NCBI GenBank assembly: GCA_025054955.1
Contig: JANWZE010000143.1
Coordinates: forward strand, 1 to 50,534
Direction: 5' to 3'
Origin: Blastocatellia bacterium
Lineage (GTDB): Bacteria > Acidobacteriota > Blastocatellia > HR10 > J050
Length of the DNA stretch: 50,534 bases
Part shown: positions 27,767 to 35,858 of the stretch, piece by piece
Position numbering within the stretch: the first letter of the stretch is position 1
Layout of the letters: each line of letters begins with the position of its first letter
Translations under genes and position numbers: made by a program
Notes under the pieces: generated by a model
Database searches by the model: none
The model's input: the letters and a program-made list of their open reading frames with translations, nothing else
Told to the model about the DNA's origin: nothing

Positions 27767-28567
27767 ATGATGTTGCTGAGCGAACGAGACAAAAAGCGAT
27801 TGGAGAGCTTTTTCCGCAGCAAGTTGGTGCGTCCGGTAAGACTGCTGTTATTTGTGCAAGAGCAGTTTCTTCTCTGGACTGAGTGGAGCCAGCCTTGCCA
27901 GTTCTGTCGGGAGACGAAGGAGTTGGTAGAGACGCTCTCGCAGCTCTCACCCTTGATCCAGGCGGAGATTCACGATTTCGATCGCGAGCAGGAGGTGGCC
28001 GAGCGGTATCAGGTGGATAAAATCCCCGCCCTCATCGTCACGGCCCAGGGTGAGGATCAGACGGGTGTTCGGTACTACGGCATTCCAGCCGGTTTTGAGT
28101 TCACGTCGCTGGTGGAAGACATCATGGATGTGTCGCGCGGGACGACGGACATAGACGCGCAGGTGCGCCAGCGCATTGGCGCCATCACCACGCCGACGCA
28201 CATTCAAGTGTTCGTCACGCCGACCTGCCCGTATTGTCCTCGCGCGGTGCGGACGGCGCATAAATTCGCTTTGGAGAATCCGAACATTCGCGCCGACATG
28301 GTGGAAGCCAACGAGTTTCCTGATCTGGCCCAACGCTACCAGGTGTTGGGCGTGCCGAAGGCCGTTATCAACGAGACGATCAGTTTTGAAGGGGCGCTGC
28401 CGGAGCACCTCTTTGCTCTTTATCTGCTCAAGGCGGCTGACCAACTGACAAGCCAAGAAGCGACCATACTCGCTCAAGTCGAGCAGCAGATGCGCCAGTT
28501 GTCGGAATTAAGCGAAGCGGAAGAACACGAGCACCATCATCACCATGACGAACACGAAGGTGAGTGA
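27767..28567 (+). CDS. Protein disulfide oxidoreductase (PDO), two thioredoxin folds
   Basis: 266 residues with two thioredoxin units. Unit N has CQFC at 44-47 and the cis-proline segment VDKIPAL; unit C has CPYC at 154-157 and VLGVPKAVI. This tandem layout is that of PDO/glutaredoxin-like proteins of thermophilic bacteria and archaea, which take electrons from thioredoxin-reductase-like flavoproteins and reduce or isomerise disulfides in the cytoplasm. CPYC is the more reactive glutaredoxin-like site in known PDOs. The C-terminus ends in an acidic, His-rich tail (EHEHHHHHDEHEGE), perhaps metal binding. The flavoprotein gene follows 108 bp downstream, as expected for a PDO partner. Confidence 0.9.
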   Translation: MMLLSERDKKRLESFFRSKLVRPVRLLLFVQEQFLLWTEWSQPCQFCRETKELVETLSQLSPLIQAEIHDFDREQEVAERYQVDKIPALIVTAQGEDQTGVRYYGIPAGFEFTSLVEDIMDVSRGTTDIDAQVRQRIGAITTPTHIQVFVTPTCPYCPRAVRTAHKFALENPNIRADMVEANEFPDLAQRYQVLGVPKAVINETISFEGALPEHLFALYLLKAADQLTSQEATILAQVEQQMRQLSELSEAEEHEHHHHHDEHEGE

Positions 28568-28675
28568 TTCATCCGGTGGCGGCAGCATCGAGATCAAGTC
28601 CATGCGCGATCACCATGATGAATACGAAGGCGGGTGATCCACCCAGCTTCTTCCGCATGAAGGAGGCAGAGGGAT

Positions 28676-29665
28676 ATGACCGAGGAGATGGGTCTTGAAT
28701 TTCGGCTGGACTTACCGGAAGAGGAAGAACCTTACGATGTCATCATCATTGGCGGCGGACCGGCAGGATTGAGCGCAGCCATCTACGCCGCACGGGCCAA
28801 ACTCCGCACGCTCGTGCTCGATAAGCATCCTCTTACGGGAGCGCTCGGATTGACGAGCCGGATTGAAAACTATCCTGGCATCCCGTATGCCTTGAGTGGC
28901 GCCGAGTTATTAGACATCTTGCGCCAACAAGCGACGCAGTTTGGGGCAGAGTATCGGCAGGCACAGGTGACGGGCGTGGAGCTTCAAAAGGATCCGAAAG
29001 TGGTTGTTTCCACCGAAGGAAATTTCTACGGGCGCGCGGTCATCATTGCCACCGGAGCGATGGGACACAAACCTTCGATTCCCGGCGAAGCGCAACTGAT
29101 TGGGCGTGGGGTGAGCTATTGTGCCGTGTGTGATGCGCCCTTCTTTGGCGGAAAAGATGTGGCCGTTCTGGGCGATAATGATGAAGCGTTGGACGAATTG
29201 GCTTTCGTCGCTCGATTTGCTCGCACGGTGTATTTACTCTCTCCGCATCGGGAACCGCGAGCGCGTCCAGAAGCAGTGGCGACAGCAAAGGCCATCCCCA
29301 CAGTGGTGTGGCGACTGGGAACGCGTGTGACGGCAATTGAAGGAACAAATCACGTCGAGGCGGTGAGAGTCGAGCACGCCGGACAGCAGGAACGCATTCC
29401 GGTCGCCGGCGTGTTCATTTATCTGGTCGGCAACCGACCGGTCACCGATTTCGTGAAAGGTCAGTTGGCGCTGAGCTCTGAGGGTTGTCTGCGAACTGAT
29501 CCAGAGACCAAACAAACGAGCATCGCCGGCGTCTTTGCTGTGGGTGACGTGGTGTGCAAAGAGATTCGACAAGCCGTGATCGCTGCGGCGGAAGGCGCGA
29601 TTGCTGCTTTGGAAGCGGATAGGTTTTTGCGTCATCGAGCAAAACCGCGATCGGATTGGGCCTAG
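28676..29665 (+). CDS. Thioredoxin-reductase-like flavoprotein with atypical pyridine nucleotide motif
   Basis: 329 residues in the low-molecular-weight thioredoxin reductase layout: FAD motif VIIIGGGPAGLSAA (about 22-35), redox pair CAVC at 149-152, and the C-terminal FAD-binding SIAGVFAVGDV. In the NAD(P)H domain the usual GGGDSA is replaced by GDNDEA (VAVLGDNDEALDELAF), which would weaken dinucleotide binding. The electron donor may therefore differ from NADPH, for instance ferredoxin as in ferredoxin-dependent flavin thioredoxin reductases; nifJ is about 4 kb away. An extra N-terminal stretch of about 20 acidic residues precedes the FAD motif. It probably reduces the PDO encoded just upstream. 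AAGGAGG lies about 8-9 nt before ATG. Confidence 0.88.
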   Translation: MTEEMGLEFRLDLPEEEEPYDVIIIGGGPAGLSAAIYAARAKLRTLVLDKHPLTGALGLTSRIENYPGIPYALSGAELLDILRQQATQFGAEYRQAQVTGVELQKDPKVVVSTEGNFYGRAVIIATGAMGHKPSIPGEAQLIGRGVSYCAVCDAPFFGGKDVAVLGDNDEALDELAFVARFARTVYLLSPHREPRARPEAVATAKAIPTVVWRLGTRVTAIEGTNHVEAVRVEHAGQQERIPVAGVFIYLVGNRPVTDFVKGQLALSSEGCLRTDPETKQTSIAGVFAVGDVVCKEIRQAVIAAAEGAIAALEADRFLRHRAKPRSDWA

Positions 29666-29968
29666 CGGTAATCGGGAAGACGACTCTATGGCGAGAGGGC
29701 ACTCCGCCTACAGACGTCATTTGCATCCTTCGTTTGGCTCATCAGAAATAATAGAGGTAAGGCCAATCGTCCGAAGAAAGGCCCTATCTGATGAAGGTAG
29801 ATGGCCAGCAGGACCGAAACGTCACACGTAGCGGTCTTCGGTGCTCTGTGGGCGTAAGGTCTAAGACCAAGAAACATAGGAGCGACCGACAGACTTCGTC
29901 TCCTGATCGTGGCTCACCCTGCTCACCAGAGTTTGGCGACTCTGATCTTTTTGCTCAAGCTGCCGGCC
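29666..29968. other. Intergenic stretch between flavoprotein and superoxide dismutase genes
   Basis: About 300 bp between the ends of two convergent genes. Short frames cross it, without ribosome binding sites or motifs. Around 29760-29830 there are several short complementary segments (for example GGCCAATCG/GAAAGGCCC and ATCTGATGAAGGTAGAT), suggesting some RNA structure, but I recognise no riboswitch or RNA family. Confidence 0.35.
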
Positions 29969-30697
29969 TCATGTGAGCTTCGGCGCATGCTCGAACCTTT
30001 GGTGAACCACCGTCCAATCTATGGCCTTGAAAAAGGCCTCGATGTACTCACCGCGCCGGAGATCATAGTCAACCATATAAGCGTGCTCGAACACATCCAT
30101 CACAAGCAGTGGAACAGCTCCTGCCAAATGGCCAAGATCATGCTCGTTGATCCAGGTATTGAAGGTTCGGTTGGCGATGGGATCGAGGCAGAGAATCACC
30201 CAGCCGATTCCGCGAATCGCTCCCACAGCCTTAAACTCTTTCTCCCAATTGTCGTACGAGCCGAAGTCCGCGACCAACTTTTTGAAAAGCGGGGAATTTT
30301 TCTCGAGCGTCCTTCCTGCCTTGAGCATGTTGCCGAAGTAGTACTCGTGCAGTCGCATGCCGTTGAACTCCCACGCGAATCGGCGTTTCAACTCGGCATA
30401 TTCAGGCGACCCGGTCTTCCCCTCTTTCACCATACCAGTCAAAGCCTCAGCGAGTTTGTTGGTGTTCGCCACATAGCCCTGATACAGGGCGAAGTGATTC
30501 TTCAAAAGCCGGTCGCTGAACCCGGCTGTTCCAAGTAGATGATCGTAATTACGTGCTTCGTAAGCCATAGGCCTCTCCTCACCTGAATGTCCATGAGGAT
30601 TGACGTTCACGAGCTTCATCGCCGCTACTGAGCCGAGCAGCTTCCCGGTCCACCGTAGAAGCTCTCGCCGGGTAAACATCTTTGAAGCCAAAGGCAT
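29969..30697 (-). CDS. Iron/manganese superoxide dismutase with Tat-like leader
   Basis: 242 residues. The SOD body starts at about residue 43. Ligands are in place: His in LKNHFALYQGYVANTNK, His in MRLHEYYFGN, and Asp/His in VMDVFEHAYMVDY. The sequence resembles the cambialistic/Fe branch rather than classic MnSOD. The start MPLASK (GGAGG 6 nt upstream) gives a leader with twin arginines, FTRRELLRWTGKLLGSVAAM, which fits a Tat export signal, so the enzyme may act outside the cytoplasm. An internal ATG before AYEARNY, with GAGAGG nearby, could give a cytoplasmic form. It follows the sulfur operon on the same strand after a 192-bp gap. Confidence 0.92.
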   Translation of the reverse strand: MPLASKMFTRRELLRWTGKLLGSVAAMKLVNVNPHGHSGEERPMAYEARNYDHLLGTAGFSDRLLKNHFALYQGYVANTNKLAEALTGMVKEGKTGSPEYAELKRRFAWEFNGMRLHEYYFGNMLKAGRTLEKNSPLFKKLVADFGSYDNWEKEFKAVGAIRGIGWVILCLDPIANRTFNTWINEHDLGHLAGAVPLLVMDVFEHAYMVDYDLRRGEYIEAFFKAIDWTVVHQRFEHAPKLT

Positions 30698-30889
30698 CGT
30701 CGTCCTCCAATTCCCAGAAAAGCCATCAACTGCCTCAGCCGATATTCGCGCAAAAAATGGCGGCTTTCATCCACGTGGCCCGGCTCGAACATCGCCTTTT
30801 GGTGATGTGAATGGCCATTTTCATCCGCTTTCTTTCCACCCTCTGAGGATCGAAGGAAACGCGTAGGCACCATTCGGGCATGGGCGCGT

Positions 30890-32071
30890 TCACAGATGAA
30901 CGTACTGTCCCAGCGTCAGGGCCAGAGCGAGGCCAACGAGACCGACGAATAAAGCTCCAGCGAGGCCCACGGCAAAGGGTTTCAGGCCTACGCCCTTGAA
31001 CACCGAGAAGCTGGTCCCTAACCCGACAGCCGCCATCGCCGTGCCGAGCAGATATTGTGAGCCCCATACATCGCCGATCTCTTTGGTCAGGGCCTTCCAC
31101 GCCGAGGCGTCAAAAAGGCCGAACGCAGCGCCGCTTTGCACCCCCGCGTCGCCCAGCGAGCGCAGCACCGCCATGGCGATGAAGCCAACGACGAACAGCG
31201 GAAAGAGCTTGGTGATGCTCACGCGGGTGCTGCGGCCCTGCCCGCTTCGGTTGTTGCGCAGATAATACAAAGATAACGCAGGCACCACGGCAGCGAGGAA
31301 CAGATTGCGCGTCAGCTTGGTCACCGTCGCGGCCTTAAATGCCGTGTCGTCATTAAACACTTCTTTGTACGTCAGCGCAGCGCCGACGACTTGCGAAGTC
31401 TCATGCACAGCAGTTCCCAAAAACAGGCCGACTTGCTCCGAGCTGTGCAGGAGCAAGTGGGCAATGTACGGGTACAGGAACATGGCCATCAGGCCGAAGA
31501 GCGTGATATTGGCCACGGCATACGCCACTTCGCGGTCTTCTGCTTCAATGGCGGGAGCCGTCGAGACGATGGCCGTCACGCCACAAATTCCCGTGCCCGC
31601 AGCGATCAACGTTCCTAAGCGCTCCGGCAAGCGGAGCACCTTGTTGAACCAGCTCACGAACACCAGGCCTGAGGCAATCACCACCAAGACAATTGGCACT
31701 CCCCAACCACCCAGCCTGAGGACATCAACCAAGCTGAGCTTGATGCCCACAAAGATGATGCCCAACCGCAGTATCTTGGTGACGCTGAACTGAATACCGG
31801 GTTTGATCCATTCCGGCAAGATGATGGCATTGCGCAGAAGCATGCCGATGACAATGGCCATCAATACGCCGGAAACCGGGCTGGCCTTTCCGGTCGGGTC
31901 AATGCCTTGAAAACTCAAAACCCAGTTCCCGACCATGTTAGCCAGCGGTAACGCCACCAGCATAACGGTTGCGGCCAGGGCAACGCCGGGCACCAGCTTC
32001 ACCACCTCGCTCACCCGACTGACGCCAAAGATGGCTTTGACGAAAGGATTTGTTTCCACGTTTGCGCTCAT
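30890..32071 (-). CDS. YeiH family putative sulfate exporter (UPF0324)
   Basis: 393 residues with about ten membrane helices. Conserved family parts seen are GVLMAIVIGMLLRN, GIIFVGIKLSLVDVLRLGG, GTGICGVTAIVSTAPAIEAEDREVAYA and GTAVHETSQVVGAALTY. YeiH proteins are annotated as sulfate or small-anion exporters, with limited experimental support. Its place as the last gene of rhodanese/MBL-TusA-DsrE-YeiH (19 bp after DsrE) fits export of oxidised sulfur (sulfite or sulfate) formed by persulfide oxidation. The start is preceded by GGGAAGAG 5 nt upstream, a moderate site. Confidence 0.92.
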   Translation of the reverse strand: MSANVETNPFVKAIFGVSRVSEVVKLVPGVALAATVMLVALPLANMVGNWVLSFQGIDPTGKASPVSGVLMAIVIGMLLRNAIILPEWIKPGIQFSVTKILRLGIIFVGIKLSLVDVLRLGGWGVPIVLVVIASGLVFVSWFNKVLRLPERLGTLIAAGTGICGVTAIVSTAPAIEAEDREVAYAVANITLFGLMAMFLYPYIAHLLLHSSEQVGLFLGTAVHETSQVVGAALTYKEVFNDDTAFKAATVTKLTRNLFLAAVVPALSLYYLRNNRSGQGRSTRVSITKLFPLFVVGFIAMAVLRSLGDAGVQSGAAFGLFDASAWKALTKEIGDVWGSQYLLGTAMAAVGLGTSFSVFKGVGLKPFAVGLAGALFVGLVGLALALTLGQYVHL

Positions 32072-32089
32072 TGACTCTCTTCCCTAGTT

Positions 32090-32713
32090 TCACACGAACA
32101 GGGTCACCCGCGATTTGAGGGCATCACCTAGGAACGTGGCGACGCCGCCTATGTCTAGGCCCTCAATTAACTCCTCATCCTTAATCCCCATCACGTCACG
32201 CGACATCTCGCAGGCGACCAAGCGCACGCCCAACTGGCGCGCCAGGGCGATCATCTCCTCAAGCGAATTGATTTGTTTCCGCTTCATCATGGCGCGCAGC
32301 ATCTTCGCTCCGATGCCGAAGAAGTTCATCTGCGACAGCGGCAATTCGTGCGTATTGGCCGGCGACATCAGCGCCATCAATTTCTCGAAAAGCTCTTTCC
32401 CTTCGGTGACTTTCTTGCGCCGCAGCGCATTCAGTCCCCAGAACGTGAAAAACATGCTCACCTGCTGGCCCAGCGCGGCTGCTCCGCTGGCGATGATGAA
32501 GGCGGCGAGCACCCTGTCCAGGTCGCCGGAGAAAACGACCACCGACACCCGGTCTTCCGGTAGACGCTCTTCAAGCTCAGCAAGCTTCTGCTCAACGGCT
32601 GCCAGTCTCTCGGCAATGTGGGCTGGCAACTGGCCGGAGGAAACGGACTCTTCATTGTCGTCGAGCGTGCTTTCGACTACTTGTTCTCGTTCAGTTTTCA
32701 CCAACGGTTCCAT
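32090..32713 (-). CDS. DsrE/DsrF/DrsH-like family protein
   Basis: 207 residues. An acidic N-terminal segment with a short coiled coil (ERLAAVEQKLAELEERL, about 31-47) precedes the DsrE fold: VVVFSGDLDRVLAAFIIASGAAALGQQVSMFFTFWG, read in parts, and the Cys site RLVACEMSRDVMGI, typical of the DsrE-like proteins that accompany TusA and rhodanese in sulfur transfer. The Cys probably carries a persulfide. It lies 71 bp after TusA and 19 bp before YeiH in the same operon. GGAG lies 8 nt before the ATG. Confidence 0.9.
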   Translation of the reverse strand: MEPLVKTEREQVVESTLDDNEESVSSGQLPAHIAERLAAVEQKLAELEERLPEDRVSVVVFSGDLDRVLAAFIIASGAAALGQQVSMFFTFWGLNALRRKKVTEGKELFEKLMALMSPANTHELPLSQMNFFGIGAKMLRAMMKRKQINSLEEMIALARQLGVRLVACEMSRDVMGIKDEELIEGLDIGGVATFLGDALKSRVTLFV

Positions 32714-32784
32714 AGGCTGTTCTCCTTCTCGCTCTAAGCATGGTTGAGAACGACCGACTTTCTCCCGCTGGGCGCCGTTGACCC

Positions 32785-33039
32785 TCAGCCAATCTTTTGC
32801 ACGTAGTGCACGTAGACTTCCTTGCCGTCAATGACTTCGGTCGCCTGGCTCACCAGCGAGATGTTCTTTGCCGTCTTGGCCCAACCCTGAAAGTCTTTCA
32901 CTGACCCGCGGTCGGTGGCAAGTACCTTGAGCACCTGACCGGGTTCTAAGGTGGTTATCTCCTGACGCGCATTGATAATGGGCAGCGGACAAGAAAGCCC
33001 GCGCGCGTCCAGCACTCTGTCAAAATTTATCGCTGTCAT
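32785..33039 (-). CDS. TusA family sulfurtransferase
   Basis: 84 residues, the normal length. DARGLSCPLPIINARQEI carries the family Cys-Pro-x-Pro motif, whose Cys accepts sulfane sulfur, followed by EPGQVLKVLATDRGSVKDF, a typical TusA/SirA strand. It shuttles persulfide sulfur between cytoplasmic partners; here the likely partners are the rhodanese domain and the DsrE-like protein encoded next to it. It starts 7 bp after the rhodanese/MBL gene and has GGAGGT 10 nt before ATG, so the two are tightly coupled. Confidence 0.94.
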   Translation of the reverse strand: MTAINFDRVLDARGLSCPLPIINARQEITTLEPGQVLKVLATDRGSVKDFQGWAKTAKNISLVSQATEVIDGKEVYVHYVQKIG

Positions 33040-33046
33040 CGTTCAT

Positions 33047-34228
33047 TCACCTCCCAGTTGGAATCGCGCTCGCCGCGCATTGATTCTTGCCGAGTTCCAT
33101 CTCGGTCACCTCATCTTCGTCGGCCTGAATCCATCCGAGGTTGGCCTTACGGATCTTGCCGTAGATGGCCGGTTGCTCGGAAAGGCTGGCCAGCACGGAT
33201 CGGATGAATTCTTCCTCGCTTCTGCTTTGCATGACCGCGTTGGTGCGGCGAATCTCCCCAAGCCTTTCCGTCACCAATCCATCCTCTCTCTGCTCATCCG
33301 CGGAAGAGAAATGCGCCGGTAGAACCCACACATCATCCGGCAGAGGGGCAAGTTTCTCGAAGAGGGTGCGATACAAATCGCGTGCCCAGGGTTCGGCCTG
33401 ACCACCCAGGTCCGGTCGGCCTGCGCCTAAAACGAAGATCGTATCGCCGGTCAGCAGGAACTTGTCGTTGATGAGGAACGTCGTGCTGCCGGGCGTGTGT
33501 CCCGGTGTCTCAAGAGCAATGACGCGCAACGTCACATTGCCCACGTCGAACCGCTGACCATCCCGGAGCGACTCATAGGGGAAGCGGGCTCCCTCAGCAT
33601 CCGCCATCCGAATGTGGTAAGTGGCTCCCACGCGCTCAGCCAGCGCCGCTCCACCTGAGATGTGATCGGCATGCAGGTGGGTATCGAAGACATGCTTGAT
33701 CTTCAGCCCCTTTTCATTGGCTAGGTTGATGTACTGGTCAATATGACGTGACGGGTCAACGACGATGGCCTCACCCGCCGAACCGATCAGGTACGAGAGG
33801 CACCCCTTGCCGAACCGGTTGATCTGATAGAACACAATGTCAGGCTGCCCTTCCTTGGCCATTGACACCTCAGTGAATTGATGGGCATTGCCCCATGCAA
33901 TCATCCCACCCGCCAGATTCCGTGCCTGATAGCCACGCTCACTGAGCAACTGAGCAACATACTCGGAAGACCCGCCCTTTGCGCATACGACCGTGATCTC
34001 ACGACCCTTGGGAACCTTGCCGATGTTGACCTCAGGGTCTTCCAAGAAATCGAAGTATGGGATGTGAAGTGTTTCCACCGCGTCCTTGCCCTCGATGCGC
34101 CATTGCTGGAATTCATCCTCGTTGCGCACATCGAGGATGAATGGTTTCTCTCCCAGAGCCAGTTCGCGCATGAGCTGTTCTGGTGTGACACTGCGAACGT
34201 TCTGTATCGTTGTGCTCATCTCATTCAT
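33047..34228 (-). CDS. Rhodanese-metallo-beta-lactamase fusion (persulfide dioxygenase-like)
   Basis: 393 residues. An N-terminal rhodanese domain (about 14-120) has catalytic Cys82 in VVCAKGGSSEY. The second domain (about 132-345) is of the MBL fold: THLHADH at 183-189 and GHTPGSTTFLI, as in ETHE1-type persulfide dioxygenases, which oxidise glutathione- or CoA-persulfide to sulfite at mono-iron. About 50 residues follow with no clear motif. The rhodanese-first order is the reverse of CstB. It probably oxidises sulfane sulfur and passes thiosulfate or persulfide to TusA. First gene of a four-gene operon, divergent from the fused sigma/anti-sigma gene with only 44 bp between start codons. GGAGG lies 8 nt before ATG. 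Confidence 0.92.
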   Translation of the reverse strand: MNEMSTTIQNVRSVTPEQLMRELALGEKPFILDVRNEDEFQQWRIEGKDAVETLHIPYFDFLEDPEVNIGKVPKGREITVVCAKGGSSEYVAQLLSERGYQARNLAGGMIAWGNAHQFTEVSMAKEGQPDIVFYQINRFGKGCLSYLIGSAGEAIVVDPSRHIDQYINLANEKGLKIKHVFDTHLHADHISGGAALAERVGATYHIRMADAEGARFPYESLRDGQRFDVGNVTLRVIALETPGHTPGSTTFLINDKFLLTGDTIFVLGAGRPDLGGQAEPWARDLYRTLFEKLAPLPDDVWVLPAHFSSADEQREDGLVTERLGEIRRTNAVMQSRSEEEFIRSVLASLSEQPAIYGKIRKANLGWIQADEDEVTEMELGKNQCAASAIPTGR

Positions 34229-34272
34229 TGTTTGGTCCTCCCTTCTATGCTACTATCGTCACATTCCAAGAA

Positions 34273-35223
34273 ATGCAAAACCAGGCCAAAGGATACATCG
34301 AAGGCGGGCAATCTGACAGTCTACTGGAACTCTTTCACCGCGCTAAGTCGGGTGATTCCGAGGCTCTCGATCAATTCTTCGCGCTCATCAAGGCGCGAGT
34401 TTCATCCTTCGGCAAGAGGGTCTGCGGCAACTTGGAGGACGCTTATGACATGTTGCAGGAGACCTTGCTTTCGATGTTCAAATCGCTTCCTAAGCTCGAC
34501 TTCAAAGATCCAAAGGCCTTGAACGTGTGGCTCTACAGAGTGGCCGTGAATGCCTGCCTGATGATGCGACGCAAAGGCAAGTTCGAACCCGAGCATGAAC
34601 TCTCACTTGACGAATTCATCCCAGGCGGCCAAGACGATGGGAAAACCCTTGAAATCCCCGATTGGTCGAATATCCCCGAAGAGAGATTGCTCGAAAACGA
34701 GATCAAGGAAGCCGTAAACAGGGCGACGCAAGCCTTGCCAGCGAACTACCGAAAAGTGCTGGTGCTCAGAGATATGGAAGGGCTTTCAACGAAAGATGTA
34801 GCCAAAGTATTGGGCATCTCCGAGCACAACGTTAAGATTCGCTTGCATCGCGCCCGGCTTGCTCTGCGGCGGGAACTGGAGGGATACTTCCTCGCTCATA
34901 GGCAAGGGCTGGATCAAAGGATTGAACTCAAACGAGCTAGTATTCCGCAAGAAAGCAAGTCGGCCTGCCGTGATATACTCCAGAAGCTCTCCGAATACTT
35001 AGACGGCCAACTCCGCCCCAAGCTGTGTCAGCGCATTGAGCGCCACCTGCAAGACTGTGCCCCATGCGTGGCGTTTGTCAATACGCTGCGGAAAACGATC
35101 GAACTATGTCGAAGCTATGCCGCCGACGAAAAGATGACAATTCCGCCAGAGGAGAAGGAAAAGCTCAGAGCGGCCTTGGAGGCCTGTCGGCAGGCGATCT
35201 TGCAGGATCGGACATCGCCTTGA
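34273..35223 (+). CDS. Single-chain ECF sigma factor fused to zinc-finger anti-sigma domain
   Basis: 316 residues in one open frame. Region 2 (about 20-100): EALDQFFALIKARVSSF, GNLEDAYDMLQETLLSMFK, NVWLYRVAVNACLMMRRKG. Region 4 (about 148-200): LPANYRKVLVLRDMEGLST and the helix-turn-helix GISEHNVKIRLHRARLALRR. After a linker (about 203-228) comes a ZAS-type zinc finger: Cys232 in SACRDILQKLSEYLDGQL, and HLQDCAPCVAF (His258, Cys262, Cys265). A separate sigma/anti-sigma pair at 14564-15450 shares GKFEPEHELSLDE and CAPCVAFVNTLRKTI, so this is a fused paralogue. I infer that the finger folds back on the sigma part and is released by oxidation, persulfidation or zinc loss. Start MQNQ has only a weak ribosome site; an upstream ATG (34210) overlaps the divergent gene. 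Confidence 0.93.
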   Translation: MQNQAKGYIEGGQSDSLLELFHRAKSGDSEALDQFFALIKARVSSFGKRVCGNLEDAYDMLQETLLSMFKSLPKLDFKDPKALNVWLYRVAVNACLMMRRKGKFEPEHELSLDEFIPGGQDDGKTLEIPDWSNIPEERLLENEIKEAVNRATQALPANYRKVLVLRDMEGLSTKDVAKVLGISEHNVKIRLHRARLALRRELEGYFLAHRQGLDQRIELKRASIPQESKSACRDILQKLSEYLDGQLRPKLCQRIERHLQDCAPCVAFVNTLRKTIELCRSYAADEKMTIPPEEKEKLRAALEACRQAILQDRTSP

Positions 35224-35264
35224 CCCTCAGTATGTGTTCCATCAGTTTGGCCTGAACGCCCAGG

Positions 35265-35837
35265 TCAATTCTGAACGGGCGCCTTAGCGCGCTCCCGCAT
35301 CCTTCGCTCTAGTCGCGTGAGCCACCAGATGACCCCCACTAACATCAGGGCAAATGCCAGAGCCACCGGCAGAACGGGCAACCCCAACACAGAAGGGATC
35401 GTGATCTTCCCCAGGTTTGCCGGTTCGATCAGGATCGGCTTCAGCCAAGGATAGACGACGATGAACGCCAATGCGCCCATCAGTCCTCCCACCACGGCCA
35501 AGATCGCTTCGCCGATGCCAGAGCCAAGGCCCACAACGGCGGTCCCCGGACAATACCCGCCGAGCGCGATGCCGACTCCGAAAATGAACCCGCCAGCGAT
35601 TACACCCCACAGGTACAACGGTTTGATCTTCCAATGAACCAGCTCTGGCGACAACGCGCTGAGCGCTGCGATCCCGATCAAGCTCACCACGATGGCCGTC
35701 AGCATCACCTTGAGCATCGTGAAATCTCTCAGCCAAAGACCGCGATGCACGAGATTGCACCGGCTGAATCCGGCCCGGTGCAGCGCAAATCCAAACCCGA
35801 TGCCCGTGAGGAATCCTAAAAGTAGCGTCGTGGTCAT
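35265..35837 (-). CDS. YeeE/YedE family membrane protein, half 1
   Basis: 190 residues with about five membrane helices. GFALHRAGFSRCNLVHRGLWLRD includes Cys27, and ALGGYCPGTAVVGLGSG includes Cys95, the GGYCPGT hallmark of YeeE/YedE (TsuA-type) proteins that move thiosulfate or sulfur across the membrane using membrane-embedded cysteines. The sequence corresponds to one half of full-length YeeE; the other half is the gene just upstream (21 bp gap), so the two probably form a heterodimer. GGAGGG lies 8 nt before ATG. It converges with the fused sigma gene. Confidence 0.92.
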   Translation of the reverse strand: MTTTLLLGFLTGIGFGFALHRAGFSRCNLVHRGLWLRDFTMLKVMLTAIVVSLIGIAALSALSPELVHWKIKPLYLWGVIAGGFIFGVGIALGGYCPGTAVVGLGSGIGEAILAVVGGLMGALAFIVVYPWLKPILIEPANLGKITIPSVLGLPVLPVALAFALMLVGVIWWLTRLERRMRERAKAPVQN

Positions 35838-35858
35838 CTCAATTCCCTCCTTGACGAA

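Noticed and set aside
29690-29830. Riboswitch between flavoprotein and SOD genes
   Set aside because: It lies between convergent gene ends, so it would lead no gene, and I recognise no aptamer core.
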